Position numbers and translations under genes: made by a program. Of a stretch of DNA of 64,000 nt, positions 55,733-64,000 are shown piece after piece (position 1 is the stretch's first letter; the number at the start of each line of letters is the position of its first letter). The DNA lies in the NCBI GenBank assembly GCA_900538305.1, contig UPXY01000002.1:1-64000 (forward strand), written 5' to 3'. The notes under the pieces were generated by a model. That model was not told the DNA's origin and ran no database searches. It worked only from the letters and a program-made list of their open reading frames with translations. Source of the DNA: an uncultured Collinsella sp. Its GTDB lineage: Bacteria; Actinomycetota; Coriobacteriia; Coriobacteriales; Coriobacteriaceae.

Positions 55733-56869
55733 ATGAGCAGGGTACGGATCGTTGATGTTGCGCGCGAGGCGGGCGTTTCGCTTGGAACGGTGTCGAACGC
55801 GCTCAATCATCCGGAACGCGTGCGCCCCGATACGCGGAAGCTCATCGAAGAGACGATCGACCGTTTGGGATACCTGCCCAATCAAAGTGCGCGCCTGCTC
55901 GCGGGCGGTACGAACAAGGTGCTCGGCCTCGTGCTGCCGTGCCTCACGCACGGATGCAGCGTGCAGATCGTAAACGGCGCGCGCAACGAGGCGCTGCGCC
56001 ACGGGTACGACCTCATCGTGCTCTGCGCGAACGAGGACGCTGAATATGAGGCTCGGTACCTGCGCTTTCTAGCGGGTATGCAGGTAGCGGGCGCGCTCGT
56101 GCAGCCTGTCGGCGATGTGGAGCGCTATGAGGAGCTCGGCCTCCCGGTACATACGGTCTATCTGGGCGTACGCGACGTGCCGAACGACGCCCTCTCGGTC
56201 ACACCGGATTTCGAGGCTCAGGGCAGCGTGGTGGCCGAGCATGTGCTTTCGCACGGAGCGCAGCATGTTGCGGTGATTGGCGAGCCCGATGTTCCCATGC
56301 GCGCCCAGCGCCTCGAAGGAGTTCGCTCGGCGCTTGCGGTCTATGAGCCCGAGCGCGTCGAGCTGATTCTCGAGGGCAGGAGCCATGGCAGTATCGATGG
56401 CGTCTGCCTGGGGTCTATGCTCGCGCGTCGCGACCCCGCCGAGCGCCCCGATGCGATCATCGCCCTTTCCGATGTTCTGGCAACCGGCGCCATAGCCGGC
56501 GTGCAGGCGGCGGGGTGTTCCGTGCCGGACGACATCATGGTCGCAGGGTGCGATGGCAACCCACTTGCCTGGACGGGCGCCGTGCAGCTCACTACCTGCT
56601 CTCCTGCGGGATACGAGCTGGGGCGCAAAGGCGTTCAGCTGCTCATCCGCACGATTGAGGAGGCCGAGGAAGAGCGCGCCGTTCTGCATGTCCGCTCGCA
56701 GGGCGCGCTGGCGATGCAGGCGGGACACCGAGGCCGCCCGGCAGCGCACGAGGTCATTCGCCCGTTTTTGCTTGAACGGGCAAGCACGGGTGCCACGCCT
56801 CTCACCGGAGAGGATTTCGAAGGCTTCCCCACGGGCATTCCGGAATACGATGTGGGATCGTTCCTCTAG
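55733..56869 (+). CDS. LacI-family transcriptional regulator
   Basis: A 378-residue regulator. The N-terminal helix-turn-helix is VRIVDVAREAGVSLGTVSNAL and the hinge is LGYLPNQSARLLAGG. A periplasmic-binding-like sugar domain follows (GLVLPCLTHG, ALVQPVGDVE, VIGEPDVPMRAQRLEGVRSA, VAGCDGNPLAWTG). The C-terminal 40 residues exceed the usual length. No sugar genes adjoin it, so targets lie elsewhere. AAAGGCGGG is a modest ribosome site. Confidence 0.92.
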   Translation: MSRVRIVDVAREAGVSLGTVSNALNHPERVRPDTRKLIEETIDRLGYLPNQSARLLAGGTNKVLGLVLPCLTHGCSVQIVNGARNEALRHGYDLIVLCANEDAEYEARYLRFLAGMQVAGALVQPVGDVERYEELGLPVHTVYLGVRDVPNDALSVTPDFEAQGSVVAEHVLSHGAQHVAVIGEPDVPMRAQRLEGVRSALAVYEPERVELILEGRSHGSIDGVCLGSMLARRDPAERPDAIIALSDVLATGAIAGVQAAGCSVPDDIMVAGCDGNPLAWTGAVQLTTCSPAGYELGRKGVQLLIRTIEEAEEERAVLHVRSQGALAMQAGHRGRPAAHEVIRPFLLERASTGATPLTGEDFEGFPTGIPEYDVGSFL

Positions 56870-56968
56870 CGCTTCACCTTGTCCGACACGTTGCGACCCT
56901 TCGGGGACGGGTACGCTTGCATCGAATTCAATACGTTTGAACCCGTCTCCGAAGTGTTGCGCTGAAGG

Positions 56969-57634
56969 CTATTGTGCTGCCTCGGTGTTCAACTGCGCAA
57001 TCGAGGCGGGAAGCTCGTGAAGGCTCCCGAGCTGTCTCGTGCACAGGCTCTGGATCTCCGGCGTGGGCGAGACGAGGTCGGGTATGAGGAAGACCCTCAT
57101 ACCGGCGGCATGCCCCGCACGCACGCCGTTGAAGGAATCCTCGACGACGGCGCACTCGCTAGGCGCGACGCCGAGCTTTTCGGCCGTAACAAGGTAGATG
57201 TCGGGCTGGGGCTTGCTCGCCGGCGCCTCGGTTCCGCATGTGCTCGCGCTGAAAAGCTCCATGAGTCCGAACGGTTCGAGCTCGCGCGTGGCGATATCGC
57301 GTGCGGACGAGGTTGCCAACCCAAGCTTGAATCCCTGGGCGGAGAGCGTGCGAAGCGCTTCCTCGGCACCGGGCATGAGGCGAAGCTCGGTTTTCGCAAG
57401 TTCGAACTTGTACTCGTAGTGCATCTCGAATGCTTCATCCGCACGGTCGGGACCGCCGAGCTTGTTAGCATAGCGCTCAATGATCACGGGCCGGGTGAGG
57501 CCGATGAAGCTGTAGATGGTCTCGTCGTCGATGGTGAACCCCATGGCGTCGGCGGTGAGGTACCAGGCCTTCGCGCTGAGCGATTCGGTATCGACGATCG
57601 TTCCATCGAGGTCGAAGAGTACAGCTTTGATCAT
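56969..57634 (-). CDS. HAD-superfamily hydrolase (beta-phosphoglucomutase-like)
   Basis: A 221-residue HAD subfamily IA protein: motif I LFDLDGTIVDTES with the nucleophile Asp, a helical cap domain, motif II LATSSA, motif III Lys in SKPQPDIYL, and motif IV VVEDSFNGVRAG. GGAG lies 7 nt before ATG 57634; the in-frame extension upstream is not supported. The substrate is probably a sugar phosphate. Confidence 0.92.
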   Translation of the reverse strand: MIKAVLFDLDGTIVDTESLSAKAWYLTADAMGFTIDDETIYSFIGLTRPVIIERYANKLGGPDRADEAFEMHYEYKFELAKTELRLMPGAEEALRTLSAQGFKLGLATSSARDIATRELEPFGLMELFSASTCGTEAPASKPQPDIYLVTAEKLGVAPSECAVVEDSFNGVRAGHAAGMRVFLIPDLVSPTPEIQSLCTRQLGSLHELPASIAQLNTEAAQ

Positions 57635-57795
57635 CGGAATCTCCAAACGTGGTGGTTCGAGGCGCGCTTTCGCTGCACGCCCTATTCGCATCGGCATGTG
57701 GCCGCGGCCATCAAGTATTGTGCCAGAGACCGGTCGGCATGGGTACAAGAATCGAGGTGCAGGGAATCAATTTACGTGGCCGGGGAGGTGCTGCG

Positions 57796-58611
57796 TTGGC
57801 GACGCATTCGGACGGGGGAGACCTCGAGAACAAGTTGGCGCGGCTCGAAGAGCTGCTGCAGTCCTTGGGGTCGGTTGCCGTGGGGTTCTCCGGCGGCGTT
57901 GACAGCACGTTTCTCGCGGCGGTCTGCGCCCGGGTAATTCCTGGCTCGACGCTCCTGGTGCGACTCGATACGCCGTTCGCTTCGACGCCGGAGCGTGAGT
58001 CGTCTTGCGAGTTGACGGTGTTGCCGAATACCCCGTTTGAGAGTTTGTCGGTCGTGACGATTCCCTTTGATCCGCTTGAGGACGAGCGTGTTGTGCGCAA
58101 TTATGCCGACCGGTGCTATTGGTGCAAGCGTGCGGGCTTTTCGCGCATCATCGAGGCGGCGCATGCGCGCGGCATCGAGGTTATCGCAGACGGCAGCAAT
58201 GCCGACGATGAGTATGATGATAGGCCTGGCATGCGCGCCCTGCATGAGCTGGGCGTTCGTTCTCTGCTTATGGAGACGGGATGGCATAAGGCCGAAGAGC
58301 GCGCGCTGCTGCGCGCATGGGGCTTCGCACGGTGGGATATGCCCGCCGGTGCGTGCTTGGCGACGCGCGTGCGGACGGGCGAGGGCATCACGGGAGCGAA
58401 GCTCTCGGTGGTTCGGGCGTGCGAGGACTATCTTCACGAACAGGGGTTTCGGCAAGTTCGCGCGCGGTTGAGCGCGAGCGGGATGAAGATTGAGCTTGCT
58501 AAGAGAGAGCTTGCGCGAACAGGTGGGGAACTCCCCGCAGATATGCGCGCGGAGCTCGAGAGGCGCGCTGGCTGTTCCGTCGACTCGCACCTGTACTGCT
58601 ATCCCAGGTGA
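57796..58611 (+). CDS. larE: LarE-like ATP-dependent sacrificial sulfur transferase
   Basis: A 271-residue PP-loop enzyme: VGFSGGVDSTFL, CYWCKRAGFSRI, VIADGSNADDEYDDRPGM, and PAGACLATRV, where the Cys corresponds to the sulfur-donating Cys of LarE. TTG 57796 follows GGGGAGG at 7 nt and gives the expected N-terminal helix; ATG 57739 lacks a ribosome site. LarE helps build the nickel-pincer cofactor of lactate racemase, normally with larA, larB and larC, none of which is nearby. HypA and HypB, also nickel factors, lie 40 kb away. Confidence 0.85.
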   Translation: MATHSDGGDLENKLARLEELLQSLGSVAVGFSGGVDSTFLAAVCARVIPGSTLLVRLDTPFASTPERESSCELTVLPNTPFESLSVVTIPFDPLEDERVVRNYADRCYWCKRAGFSRIIEAAHARGIEVIADGSNADDEYDDRPGMRALHELGVRSLLMETGWHKAEERALLRAWGFARWDMPAGACLATRVRTGEGITGAKLSVVRACEDYLHEQGFRQVRARLSASGMKIELAKRELARTGGELPADMRAELERRAGCSVDSHLYCYPR

Positions 58612-58685
58612 TATATTCCGTTCTGGGCTCAGATGCTCGCTCAGCCCCCCACGGTCCAAGGTTTTGCGCCGCATACACAAGTATG

Positions 58686-58717
58686 AAAAAACCGAGCTAC
58701 CCAAGAGATAGCTCGGT
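58686..58717 (-). terminator. tRNA-Gln terminator
   Basis: On the minus strand ACCGAGCTA pairs with TAGCTCGGT over a 9-nt loop, followed by TTTTT, just downstream of the tRNA 3' end. Confidence 0.93.
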
Positions 58718-58726
58718 TCATATACG

Positions 58727-58800
58727 TGGCTGGGGCAGAGGGATTCGAACCCCCGTAACCGGCACCAAAAACCGGGGTCCTGCCGCTGGACGATGCCCCA
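58727..58800 (-). tRNA. tRNA-Gln (TTG)
   Basis: Minus-strand cloverleaf: acceptor TGGGGCA, anticodon stem-loop CCGGT-TTTTGGT-GCCGG giving anticodon TTG, T arm GGGTTCGAATCC, and encoded CCA. It resembles E. coli tRNA-Gln and has a terminator after it. Confidence 0.95.
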
Positions 58801-58848
58801 TCGACAAACGCCGTCGCGCTCCGCAGCACTTCGGCGCAACAAGTGTAC

Positions 58849-59751
58849 CTAATCGCTCAACGCATCGCAAACGCCGTCGAGCAACAGGATGGCGAGGGCT
58901 TGCGAATCGCTCGATGTGAAGGAGCCATAGTGCGTGATGCCCGTGAGCTCGAAGCGCAGCAGCGCCGGCGTATCGGTGGCAGCTGCGAGCGCGGTGCGAA
59001 TGCGCTGCGAGACGTTCGGTGCGTCTGCCAGCACGATCGTGGCGCGTGGGGTGGCGTCGCCGGAAAGGGGCGAGCTCGCGATCTCGAACACGACATCGAC
59101 GTCTTCGGGAGGTTCGGTATCGCAGAGCACCATGCCGCTACGGTCGGTGGTGGCGGTCGCGATATTCCACATGCGCGACGCCACGTTGCGAGCGATGGGA
59201 TCCTCGCCAATCACCGCAATGCGCGTGTGCTCGAGCACGCTTGCAGCGCGCGCGAAACCCGTGCGGTTCTCGGTGTCGCTCACCGTAGGTTTGCCCTCCC
59301 AGATGTGGTGCAGGCGGTTGATGTAGCTATAGGTGTCTTGGAACGCCATGCCATCGGCGAAGAGTCCCACGTTCTCTTGGAATTGCTGAAGCGCCGCCTC
59401 GGTATGCGGCCCGAAGACGCCGTCTGCCTTACCGCAGGAAAAGCCCAGGATGTTGAGGGCGTGCTGCAGCTCCATGACATCGGCGCCGTGGAAGTTGGGC
59501 AGGCGCAGGTAGAGCGTCCGATCGCCGAGCTTATACGAGGCGTCTACCAGACGGCCCCAGCACTCGCCGTCCACATGGGAGCCCGCCTCGAGCGATTCGT
59601 TGCGGCGGAATTCCGCAACCGCCGCGGAGGTGGCGGGGCCGAACTGTTTGGCGTCGAGCTCAGTGGCATCGATGGAGTAGCCAAGGCCGAGCAGGCGTGC
59701 CTGGACGTCCTCGACGGCTGGTCCCTGCATTCCGGAGACGATAGGTTCCAT
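58849..59751 (-). CDS. peptidoglycan-binding-domain protein
   Basis: A 300-residue protein with two PG_binding_1-like repeats: VSGMQGPAVEDVQARLLGLG with FGPATSAAVAEFRR, and ADVMELQHALNILGF with GVFGPHTEAALQQFQ. No signal peptide or membrane helix is visible, which is odd for a wall-binding domain. The C-terminal 130 residues (RIAVIGEDPIARNVASRMWN, VVFEIASSPLSGD, FTSSDSQALAILLL) resemble a degenerate amidase-like fold but show no metal ligands I can trust. The ATG at 59751 is preferred over a start 8 residues earlier. It lies upstream of tRNA-Gln on the same strand. Confidence 0.78.
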   Translation of the reverse strand: MEPIVSGMQGPAVEDVQARLLGLGYSIDATELDAKQFGPATSAAVAEFRRNESLEAGSHVDGECWGRLVDASYKLGDRTLYLRLPNFHGADVMELQHALNILGFSCGKADGVFGPHTEAALQQFQENVGLFADGMAFQDTYSYINRLHHIWEGKPTVSDTENRTGFARAASVLEHTRIAVIGEDPIARNVASRMWNIATATTDRSGMVLCDTEPPEDVDVVFEIASSPLSGDATPRATIVLADAPNVSQRIRTALAAATDTPALLRFELTGITHYGSFTSSDSQALAILLLDGVCDALSD

Positions 59752-59930
59752 GCTGCCTCTTTCTAGCGCGTACATTTACCCCTATAGTCTAGCAACTCCC
59801 GGCCGTCGTAGCTCGCAGGCAGCTTGTAAACAAGAAATGACTGGACATGACGCCCAAGGTGCCGAAGTGGCGTAGATGAAAACTCGACAACTTGCTGTCA
59901 CCATATGGTTGAGAGCGAAGGGAGAGGGCT

Positions 59931-60716
59931 ATGACGAACGGTCGAGATGCGAAGCGCTTGCTCATCGTGGATGATGAGCCTGCGATCATTCAGATGCTCG
60001 ATAGCTATTTCCGCATGCAGGGATACGATACGGTGTGCGCGCACGCGGCACGGGAGGCGCTTGCAGCCGTGAACGAGGCCGTCGCGCACGGCAGGAGCAT
60101 CGACCTCGCGCTGCTCGATGTGAATATGCCCGGTATGGATGGGTTTGAACTATGCCGTCGGCTTCGCGAGGCGCTCAGCTGCCCCATCATCTTTCTCACG
60201 GCGCGCATCGAGGATACCGACCAGCTCGACGGCTTCGCTGCCGGTGCGGATGATTACGTGCTCAAGCCGTTCTCACTCGACGTGCTCGGCGGGCGCGTGC
60301 GGGCGCACCTGGCGCGCGAGGAGCGGCGTGGCGCAGAGGTGCGCGAGCGTAGCACACGTGTGTTCTCGACCATCACGATAGATTTTGCTAAGCGATCGGT
60401 TACGGTCGCGTCGACTACGGCGGCTGCGTCGGACATATCTGGGTCGATGGGGAAGCGGGAGTTAGCATCTTCGCCCACGGTGCTCGACCTTACGCGCACG
60501 GAGTTCGACATCATAGCCCTACTGAGCAAGAATCCAGGCCGGGTGTACGACCGGACGCAGATCTACGAGCAGGTCTGGAATTGGGATGCGACGGGTGACC
60601 CGGCGATCGTGCGCGAGCACGTGCGGCGCATTCGCAATAAGTTCGCTGCGGCAGGTGCGAGCGGCGACGTGATTGAAACCGTTTGGGGCGTGGGCTATAG
60701 GTGGGTAGCGCGATGA
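59931..60716 (+). CDS. OmpR-family response regulator
   Basis: A 261-residue regulator. The receiver has acidic residues in IVDDEPAII, phospho-Asp63 in LALLDVNMPGMDG, and Lys in DDYVLKPFS. The C-terminal winged helix is LDLTRTEFDIIALLSKNPGR to VREHVRRIRNK and VWGVGYRWV. The linker between the domains (about 145-190) is longer than usual and Ser/Thr/Ala-rich. GGGAGAGG precedes the ATG. The stop overlaps the kinase start (ATGA). Confidence 0.95.
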   Translation: MTNGRDAKRLLIVDDEPAIIQMLDSYFRMQGYDTVCAHAAREALAAVNEAVAHGRSIDLALLDVNMPGMDGFELCRRLREALSCPIIFLTARIEDTDQLDGFAAGADDYVLKPFSLDVLGGRVRAHLAREERRGAEVRERSTRVFSTITIDFAKRSVTVASTTAAASDISGSMGKRELASSPTVLDLTRTEFDIIALLSKNPGRVYDRTQIYEQVWNWDATGDPAIVREHVRRIRNKFAAAGASGDVIETVWGVGYRWVAR

Positions 60717-62470
60717 GCATGGGAACGCGTGGCGGCAAGAGGAAAACCAATGTCGAGGAGCAAGGCGACGGGACGGCGACAGGTCGGGTGGGGATCGGTG
60801 CCCGCGTTCGTGCGTGGTGGAAGAACCCGAGCATCATGCGCGCATTCTTCGGATACACAATCGCGTGGCTCGTGGTGGCGAGCGTGCTTTGCCTCGTGGC
60901 GATCGATGGCATTATGGAGGTGTACTACCGGGTATCGGAGGAGCACCGCGCAGAGCATGTCGAGGTCAATGCCGGACCGTATATCTACGACGCAGCGACT
61001 GACGAGCTCGTTCCGGCGACGCCCGTGTACCTCGACGATTTCTACGACCAGGTGGTGTTCGTGGCATTCGCCACGGCGGCGGAGAACTATTCGCAGGGAG
61101 CCATCGTCGCGGGCGGGTGGAATCGCGACATGCAGGTGGTGAACGCCAGCATGGAGTTGCTAAGAAGCGATCCTGTCTATCGCGTGACGGATTGGGGTGG
61201 CAACTACACGGAGGCGGATTACATCGCGACGGACGGCAGCCCCTATGACCCAGATGCCGAAGTCTCGGTTAGCGATCTGCCTGCGTACGATGCCCGGGAG
61301 CGGGCCGAGCGAGCGCAAACGACCGGCGCGCTCACGAGGGAGGAAGTCGGTGGCGACGTGCTTTGCTCGAATGTGGCTTACTACGTGGCGCTCGACGAGT
61401 CCGCCTATCTCACGCCGCTCGATTGGGGGCTGCGCATCGCTGCGGGCATCGTTGCGCCCGTTGTGATATTCGGTGGCGGTGCGCTGCTGTTCTTTCGCCG
61501 ATTCTACCGGCGCTATATCGCCGAGCCCCTTGCGAGCTTGGGTGCCGCGGCGGATCGCATCGCAGCGCAAGATCTCGATTTCGAGGTCGCGCCGGTGCGC
61601 GGACGCGAACTCGGTCGGCTTTCGGGTGTGGTGGAGCGCATGCGGGCGGCGCTCTTCGATGCATATCGCGAGCTCTGGCGCACGGCAGAAGACCGGCGCC
61701 GGCTGAACGCTGCGTTCGCCCACGACCTGCGCACCCCCCTTACCGTGCTCAAAGGCACGGTCGAGATGGCGCAGGCGCGGGAACGGGCGGCGGCACCGCG
61801 CTTGGGCGATGCCGTTGACGCCGGGCAGGATGATACCCGCGATGAGGCTGCTTCCGCGCGCGATGAGTCGCTCGTCGTGATTGCCGAGCAAGTCGAGCGG
61901 CTCGAGCGCTATGCAGCGGCGATGGCGCAGGCAACCAAGCTCGAGGATCGTACGGTCGCGCTCGAGGCGGTCTCTGCGCGCGCGGCGGCGGAAGCGCTTG
62001 AGCGGCAGGCGGGCAGCTATGTAGCATCGTGCGGAAAGCACCGTGAACTCGTATTCCTCGCAGGTGACGGGTTGCGCACACGGTTTACCACAGAGGAGGG
62101 CGAGGATTCGGATAGGCACTCGGACGCCTTTATGCTCGACCTGCAGGTCGTGGAGGAAGCGGTCGGCAACGTGCTGTCCAACGCCTGCGCTCATGCGGCG
62201 AATCGCATTGGGCTCACCGTTGATGTGAATGCGGCGGGATCTCTTGTTGTGATCGTGGAAGACGACGGCCCCGGTTTTTCTTCCGAAGCGCTTCGCCATG
62301 GTTGCGACGCGTTCTATAGCGAGCAGAAATCTGCCGAGCACTTCGGGTTGGGGCTCAACGTGGCAAGCGTGCTCGCACGGCTGCACGGCGGGGACATCGT
62401 GCTTGCGAACGCGCCCGGTGGAGGTGCGCTCGTGACGATGACATTTGCCGCACACCGTGCTGAAAGCTGA
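60713..62470 (+). CDS. sensor histidine kinase
   Basis: Partner of the preceding regulator, 585 residues. The first membrane helix (FFGYTIAWLVVASVLCLVAI) is at about 35-57 and an extracytoplasmic sensor of about 180 residues follows. The second helix (IAAGIVAPVVIFGGGALLFF) and a HAMP domain lead to the H-box FAHDLRTPLTVL with the phospho-His. The ATPase has NVLSNACAHAA, DDGPGFS and FGLGLNVAS. The start 60713 overlaps the regulator's stop by 4 nt. The signal is unknown. Confidence 0.95.
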   Translation: MSMGTRGGKRKTNVEEQGDGTATGRVGIGARVRAWWKNPSIMRAFFGYTIAWLVVASVLCLVAIDGIMEVYYRVSEEHRAEHVEVNAGPYIYDAATDELVPATPVYLDDFYDQVVFVAFATAAENYSQGAIVAGGWNRDMQVVNASMELLRSDPVYRVTDWGGNYTEADYIATDGSPYDPDAEVSVSDLPAYDARERAERAQTTGALTREEVGGDVLCSNVAYYVALDESAYLTPLDWGLRIAAGIVAPVVIFGGGALLFFRRFYRRYIAEPLASLGAAADRIAAQDLDFEVAPVRGRELGRLSGVVERMRAALFDAYRELWRTAEDRRRLNAAFAHDLRTPLTVLKGTVEMAQARERAAAPRLGDAVDAGQDDTRDEAASARDESLVVIAEQVERLERYAAAMAQATKLEDRTVALEAVSARAAAEALERQAGSYVASCGKHRELVFLAGDGLRTRFTTEEGEDSDRHSDAFMLDLQVVEEAVGNVLSNACAHAANRIGLTVDVNAAGSLVVIVEDDGPGFSSEALRHGCDAFYSEQKSAEHFGLGLNVASVLARLHGGDIVLANAPGGGALVTMTFAAHRAES

Positions 62471-62543
62471 CACAGCGCTTGCGCACGGCGAATATGTGCT
62501 GGCTACCATGGGGGTTCGTATGGCGAGACGATGGGAGAGAGAC

Positions 62544-63347
62544 ATGAGGGATGAGGGCGTTCCCGGCGCGGCGGCCGAGACGTTGCCGTTCGCGGGGACG
62601 AGCATAGCATCGGCGCACGACTCCTGCCCAGGGCGTTCAGCATCTCGCTGCCACGGTAGCCAAGCTTCGGTATCACGCGTTGCTGTTGTCGCGATCGCGG
62701 TGATTGCCGCCGTTGTAGCGGTAATCGCGTGCTGGAAGTATCTGCCCGGTGCCTATGCGTGGCTCGCGAATCCCGACGCGGTCCGTGCATTCGTCGCCGA
62801 GCATGCGGTTTTGAGCAGGCTTGTGCTTGTGGGCATCAACGTAATGCAGGTGCTGCTCGCCTTCCTGCCGGGAGAGCCGGTCGAGCTTGCGAGCGGTTAT
62901 GCGTTCGGCCTCGTTGAGGGAACGGTGCTTTGCCTTGCTGCGGCGGCTGTAGCCTCTTCGCTCATCTATTGGGGTGTGCGCCGATGGGGTTGGCGGCTTG
63001 TGGAGAAGTTCTTCGATCGCTCGATGATCGACCGGTACGAGTGGCTGCGGAATACGCGCAAGCTCGAGCTCATCATGCTCATCGTGTTTCTCATCCCCGG
63101 TACCCCGAAGGATTTCCTCACGTATTTCGCCGGACTCACGCGCCTGCGTTTTCCCGTCGTGCTTGCGATCGCAACATTTGGCCGCCTGCCCTCCATCGTG
63201 ACATCGACCGTTGCCGCTGCGGCGTTCGGTGCAGGTGATTATGGAGCGGCAATCGCTGCAGTGCTAGTCGCGGGCGTACTCATCGTTGCGGGCGGTTTTG
63301 CCTATCGCGCCGTCGAGCGCCGTGCCCGCAGGCAGGGGCGCTTTTGA
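62544..63347 (+). CDS. VTT/DedA-like (TVP38/TMEM64) membrane protein
   Basis: About 267 residues with five or six membrane helices and the family core FLPGEPVELASGYAFGLVEG, FLIPGTPKDFLTYFAGLT and FGRLPSIVTSTVAAAAFGAG. GGGAGAG precedes ATG 62544; ATGs at 62508 and 62520 are in frame and possible. Members act in envelope homeostasis and lipid scrambling. It starts 73 nt after the kinase and is probably in the same transcript. Confidence 0.87.
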   Translation: MRDEGVPGAAAETLPFAGTSIASAHDSCPGRSASRCHGSQASVSRVAVVAIAVIAAVVAVIACWKYLPGAYAWLANPDAVRAFVAEHAVLSRLVLVGINVMQVLLAFLPGEPVELASGYAFGLVEGTVLCLAAAAVASSLIYWGVRRWGWRLVEKFFDRSMIDRYEWLRNTRKLELIMLIVFLIPGTPKDFLTYFAGLTRLRFPVVLAIATFGRLPSIVTSTVAAAAFGAGDYGAAIAAVLVAGVLIVAGGFAYRAVERRARRQGRF

Positions 63348-63753
63348 GGCGCGGTCCTCATGGCGCCGCGATGTTTTAGAAAGCATGACGAGGCGTTGTA
63401 AAGCTCAAATCAACGTGATCGCGCTGGACTCGTTGGCGTTTTGTTAAGTCGTTTTGCACAGATTGACGCAACTGAACAGTTTTTGCGGGGGCGGCAGGGT
63501 AGACGGCATTTATGTAAAGTTGCGACCTGCGCTTTTTATGGTATGAAAGGCCGTGGTACTTGGCAGGTGCCCTCAAAACTGTTCACGTAAGCCAATCTGT
63601 GTTCGGTTGTTTCGAAACGCCGTTTGTTTTCTCCAATAAGCGGCTTTTCGCGCAAGCCGGTTCGCGTCGGTGGACGGCTTCGTTGTGCGAGGCTGTATTG
63701 GCAGGCGTTCGTGTTGGCGGCGCGTTGGAGATTTCCTGCGTCTGCAGAGGCTG
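63348..63753. other. intergenic region between VTT protein and polyprenyl synthetase
   Basis: This 406-nt convergent gap holds the 145-bp repeat at 63457-63601. The rest shows no supported gene, and I found no clean terminator. Confidence 0.4.
63457..63601 (+). repeat. 145-bp palindromic element, family A, copy 3
   Basis: Outer arms CACAGATTGACGCAACTGAA (left) and CACAGATTGGCTTACGTGAA (from the right), each continuing CAGTTTT, are inverted. ACCTGCGCTTTTTA lies at 63525-63538, offset 69-82, exactly as in the reverse-oriented copy at 3005. Both are 145 bp long. Confidence 0.87.
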
Positions 63754-64000
63754 TTACTTTTGGCGATCGAGGAAGAAATCGGCCATGTCGAGGAAGAGTG
63801 CACGGCAGTCCTCGTCGAGCTCGATGTCGGCGAGCGCGGCCTTCGCTCGGGCGATGAGGTCTTCTGCCACGCCGTGTGCGTAGGCGATCGAGCCGGTTTG
63901 CTCGAAGAGCTCGACGCAGCGTGCGAGCTGGGCAGGGTCGCTTGTGCCAGAGCGCAAGATTGCTTCGACTTCGTCGTGCGCAGCGGGATCGGCGAGTGCG
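63754..64000 (-). CDS. polyprenyl synthetase, C-terminal fragment
   Basis: The last 81 codons of a gene whose start lies beyond the right edge. The helical end (CVELFEQTGSIAYAHGVAED, then LIARAKAALADIE and ALFLDMADFFLDRQK) matches the C-terminus of farnesyl/geranylgeranyl diphosphate synthases. The DDxxD motifs would lie outside the window, so chain length cannot be judged. Confidence 0.75.
   Translation of the reverse strand, partial: ALADPAAHDEVEAILRSGTSDPAQLARCVELFEQTGSIAYAHGVAEDLIARAKAALADIELDEDCRALFLDMADFFLDRQK

Noticed and set aside
1..64000. CRISPR arrays, prophage or integrase genes
   Set aside because: No regular spaced direct repeats, cas genes, integrase or phage structural genes were seen.

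Overview
The window is high-GC DNA whose gene content and order point to a Coriobacteriia actinobacterium, most likely a Collinsella-like gut anaerobe. This is inferred from a pyruvate:ferredoxin oxidoreductase, a mannose-type PTS operon, and the actinobacterial fhaA-fhaB-PP2C-rodA/pbp-pknB cell-wall cluster with FtsW and the PBP fused into one chain. No 16S rRNA is present to confirm it. No prophage, integrase, transposase gene or CRISPR array is visible.

Layout. 1-2.8 kb: initiator tRNA (minus), glmS and a small unknown gene. 3.0-7.6 kb: a MarR regulator with a structured leader, followed by a heterodimeric ABC exporter. 7.7-12.5 kb: two tandem paralogous esterases (minus) divergent from clpB. 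12.6-19.4 kb: a module with a multi-pass membrane protein (minus), hypB, a 930-residue iron-sulfur/FAD oxidoreductase, hypA, a small acidic protein and a TetR regulator (minus). A 155-bp palindromic repeat lies at 12.6 kb and again just before the TetR gene. 19.5-29.4 kb: tRNA-Arg and a six-gene minus-strand operon (Ser/Thr kinase, FhaA, FhaB, PP2C, FtsW-PBP fusion, PASTA kinase PknB) controlling growth and division. 29.5-34.0 kb: a small gene, then dnaX, ybaB and recR. 34.1-35.7 kb: cytoplasmic alpha-amylase (minus). 36.1-45.4 kb: a PTS operon with a PRD regulator, two EIIA proteins, EIIB, EIIC, EIID, two dehydrogenases, a class II aldolase and an atypical HPr. 45.5-50.0 kb: a toxin-antitoxin pair and nifJ. 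50.2-53.9 kb: a surface protein behind a G10 tract, coupled to a winged-helix gene. 54.0-63.3 kb: Nudix hydrolase, coaX, LacI regulator, HAD phosphatase, LarE-like protein, tRNA-Gln, a peptidoglycan-binding protein, a two-component pair and a VTT membrane protein. The right edge cuts a polyprenyl synthetase gene.

The main unusual features are non-coding. Three families of long palindromic intergenic repeats occur in two or three copies each: about 145 bp at 3005, 33204 and 63457; 155 bp at 12563 and 18511; about 100 bp at 29740 and 54658. In the first two families the copies keep a conserved core at the same offset, so they look like non-autonomous mobile elements or structured RNAs rather than simple terminators. 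A fourth, shorter hairpin type surrounds the esterase genes.

The best candidate for an undescribed system is the TetR-controlled nickel-maturation/flavoprotein module at 12.9-19.3 kb. It carries HypA and HypB but no hydrogenase in view. A near-identical dyad, TTGACG-N3-CGTCAA, occurs twice in the divergent promoter region of the module and in degenerate form over the tetR promoter.
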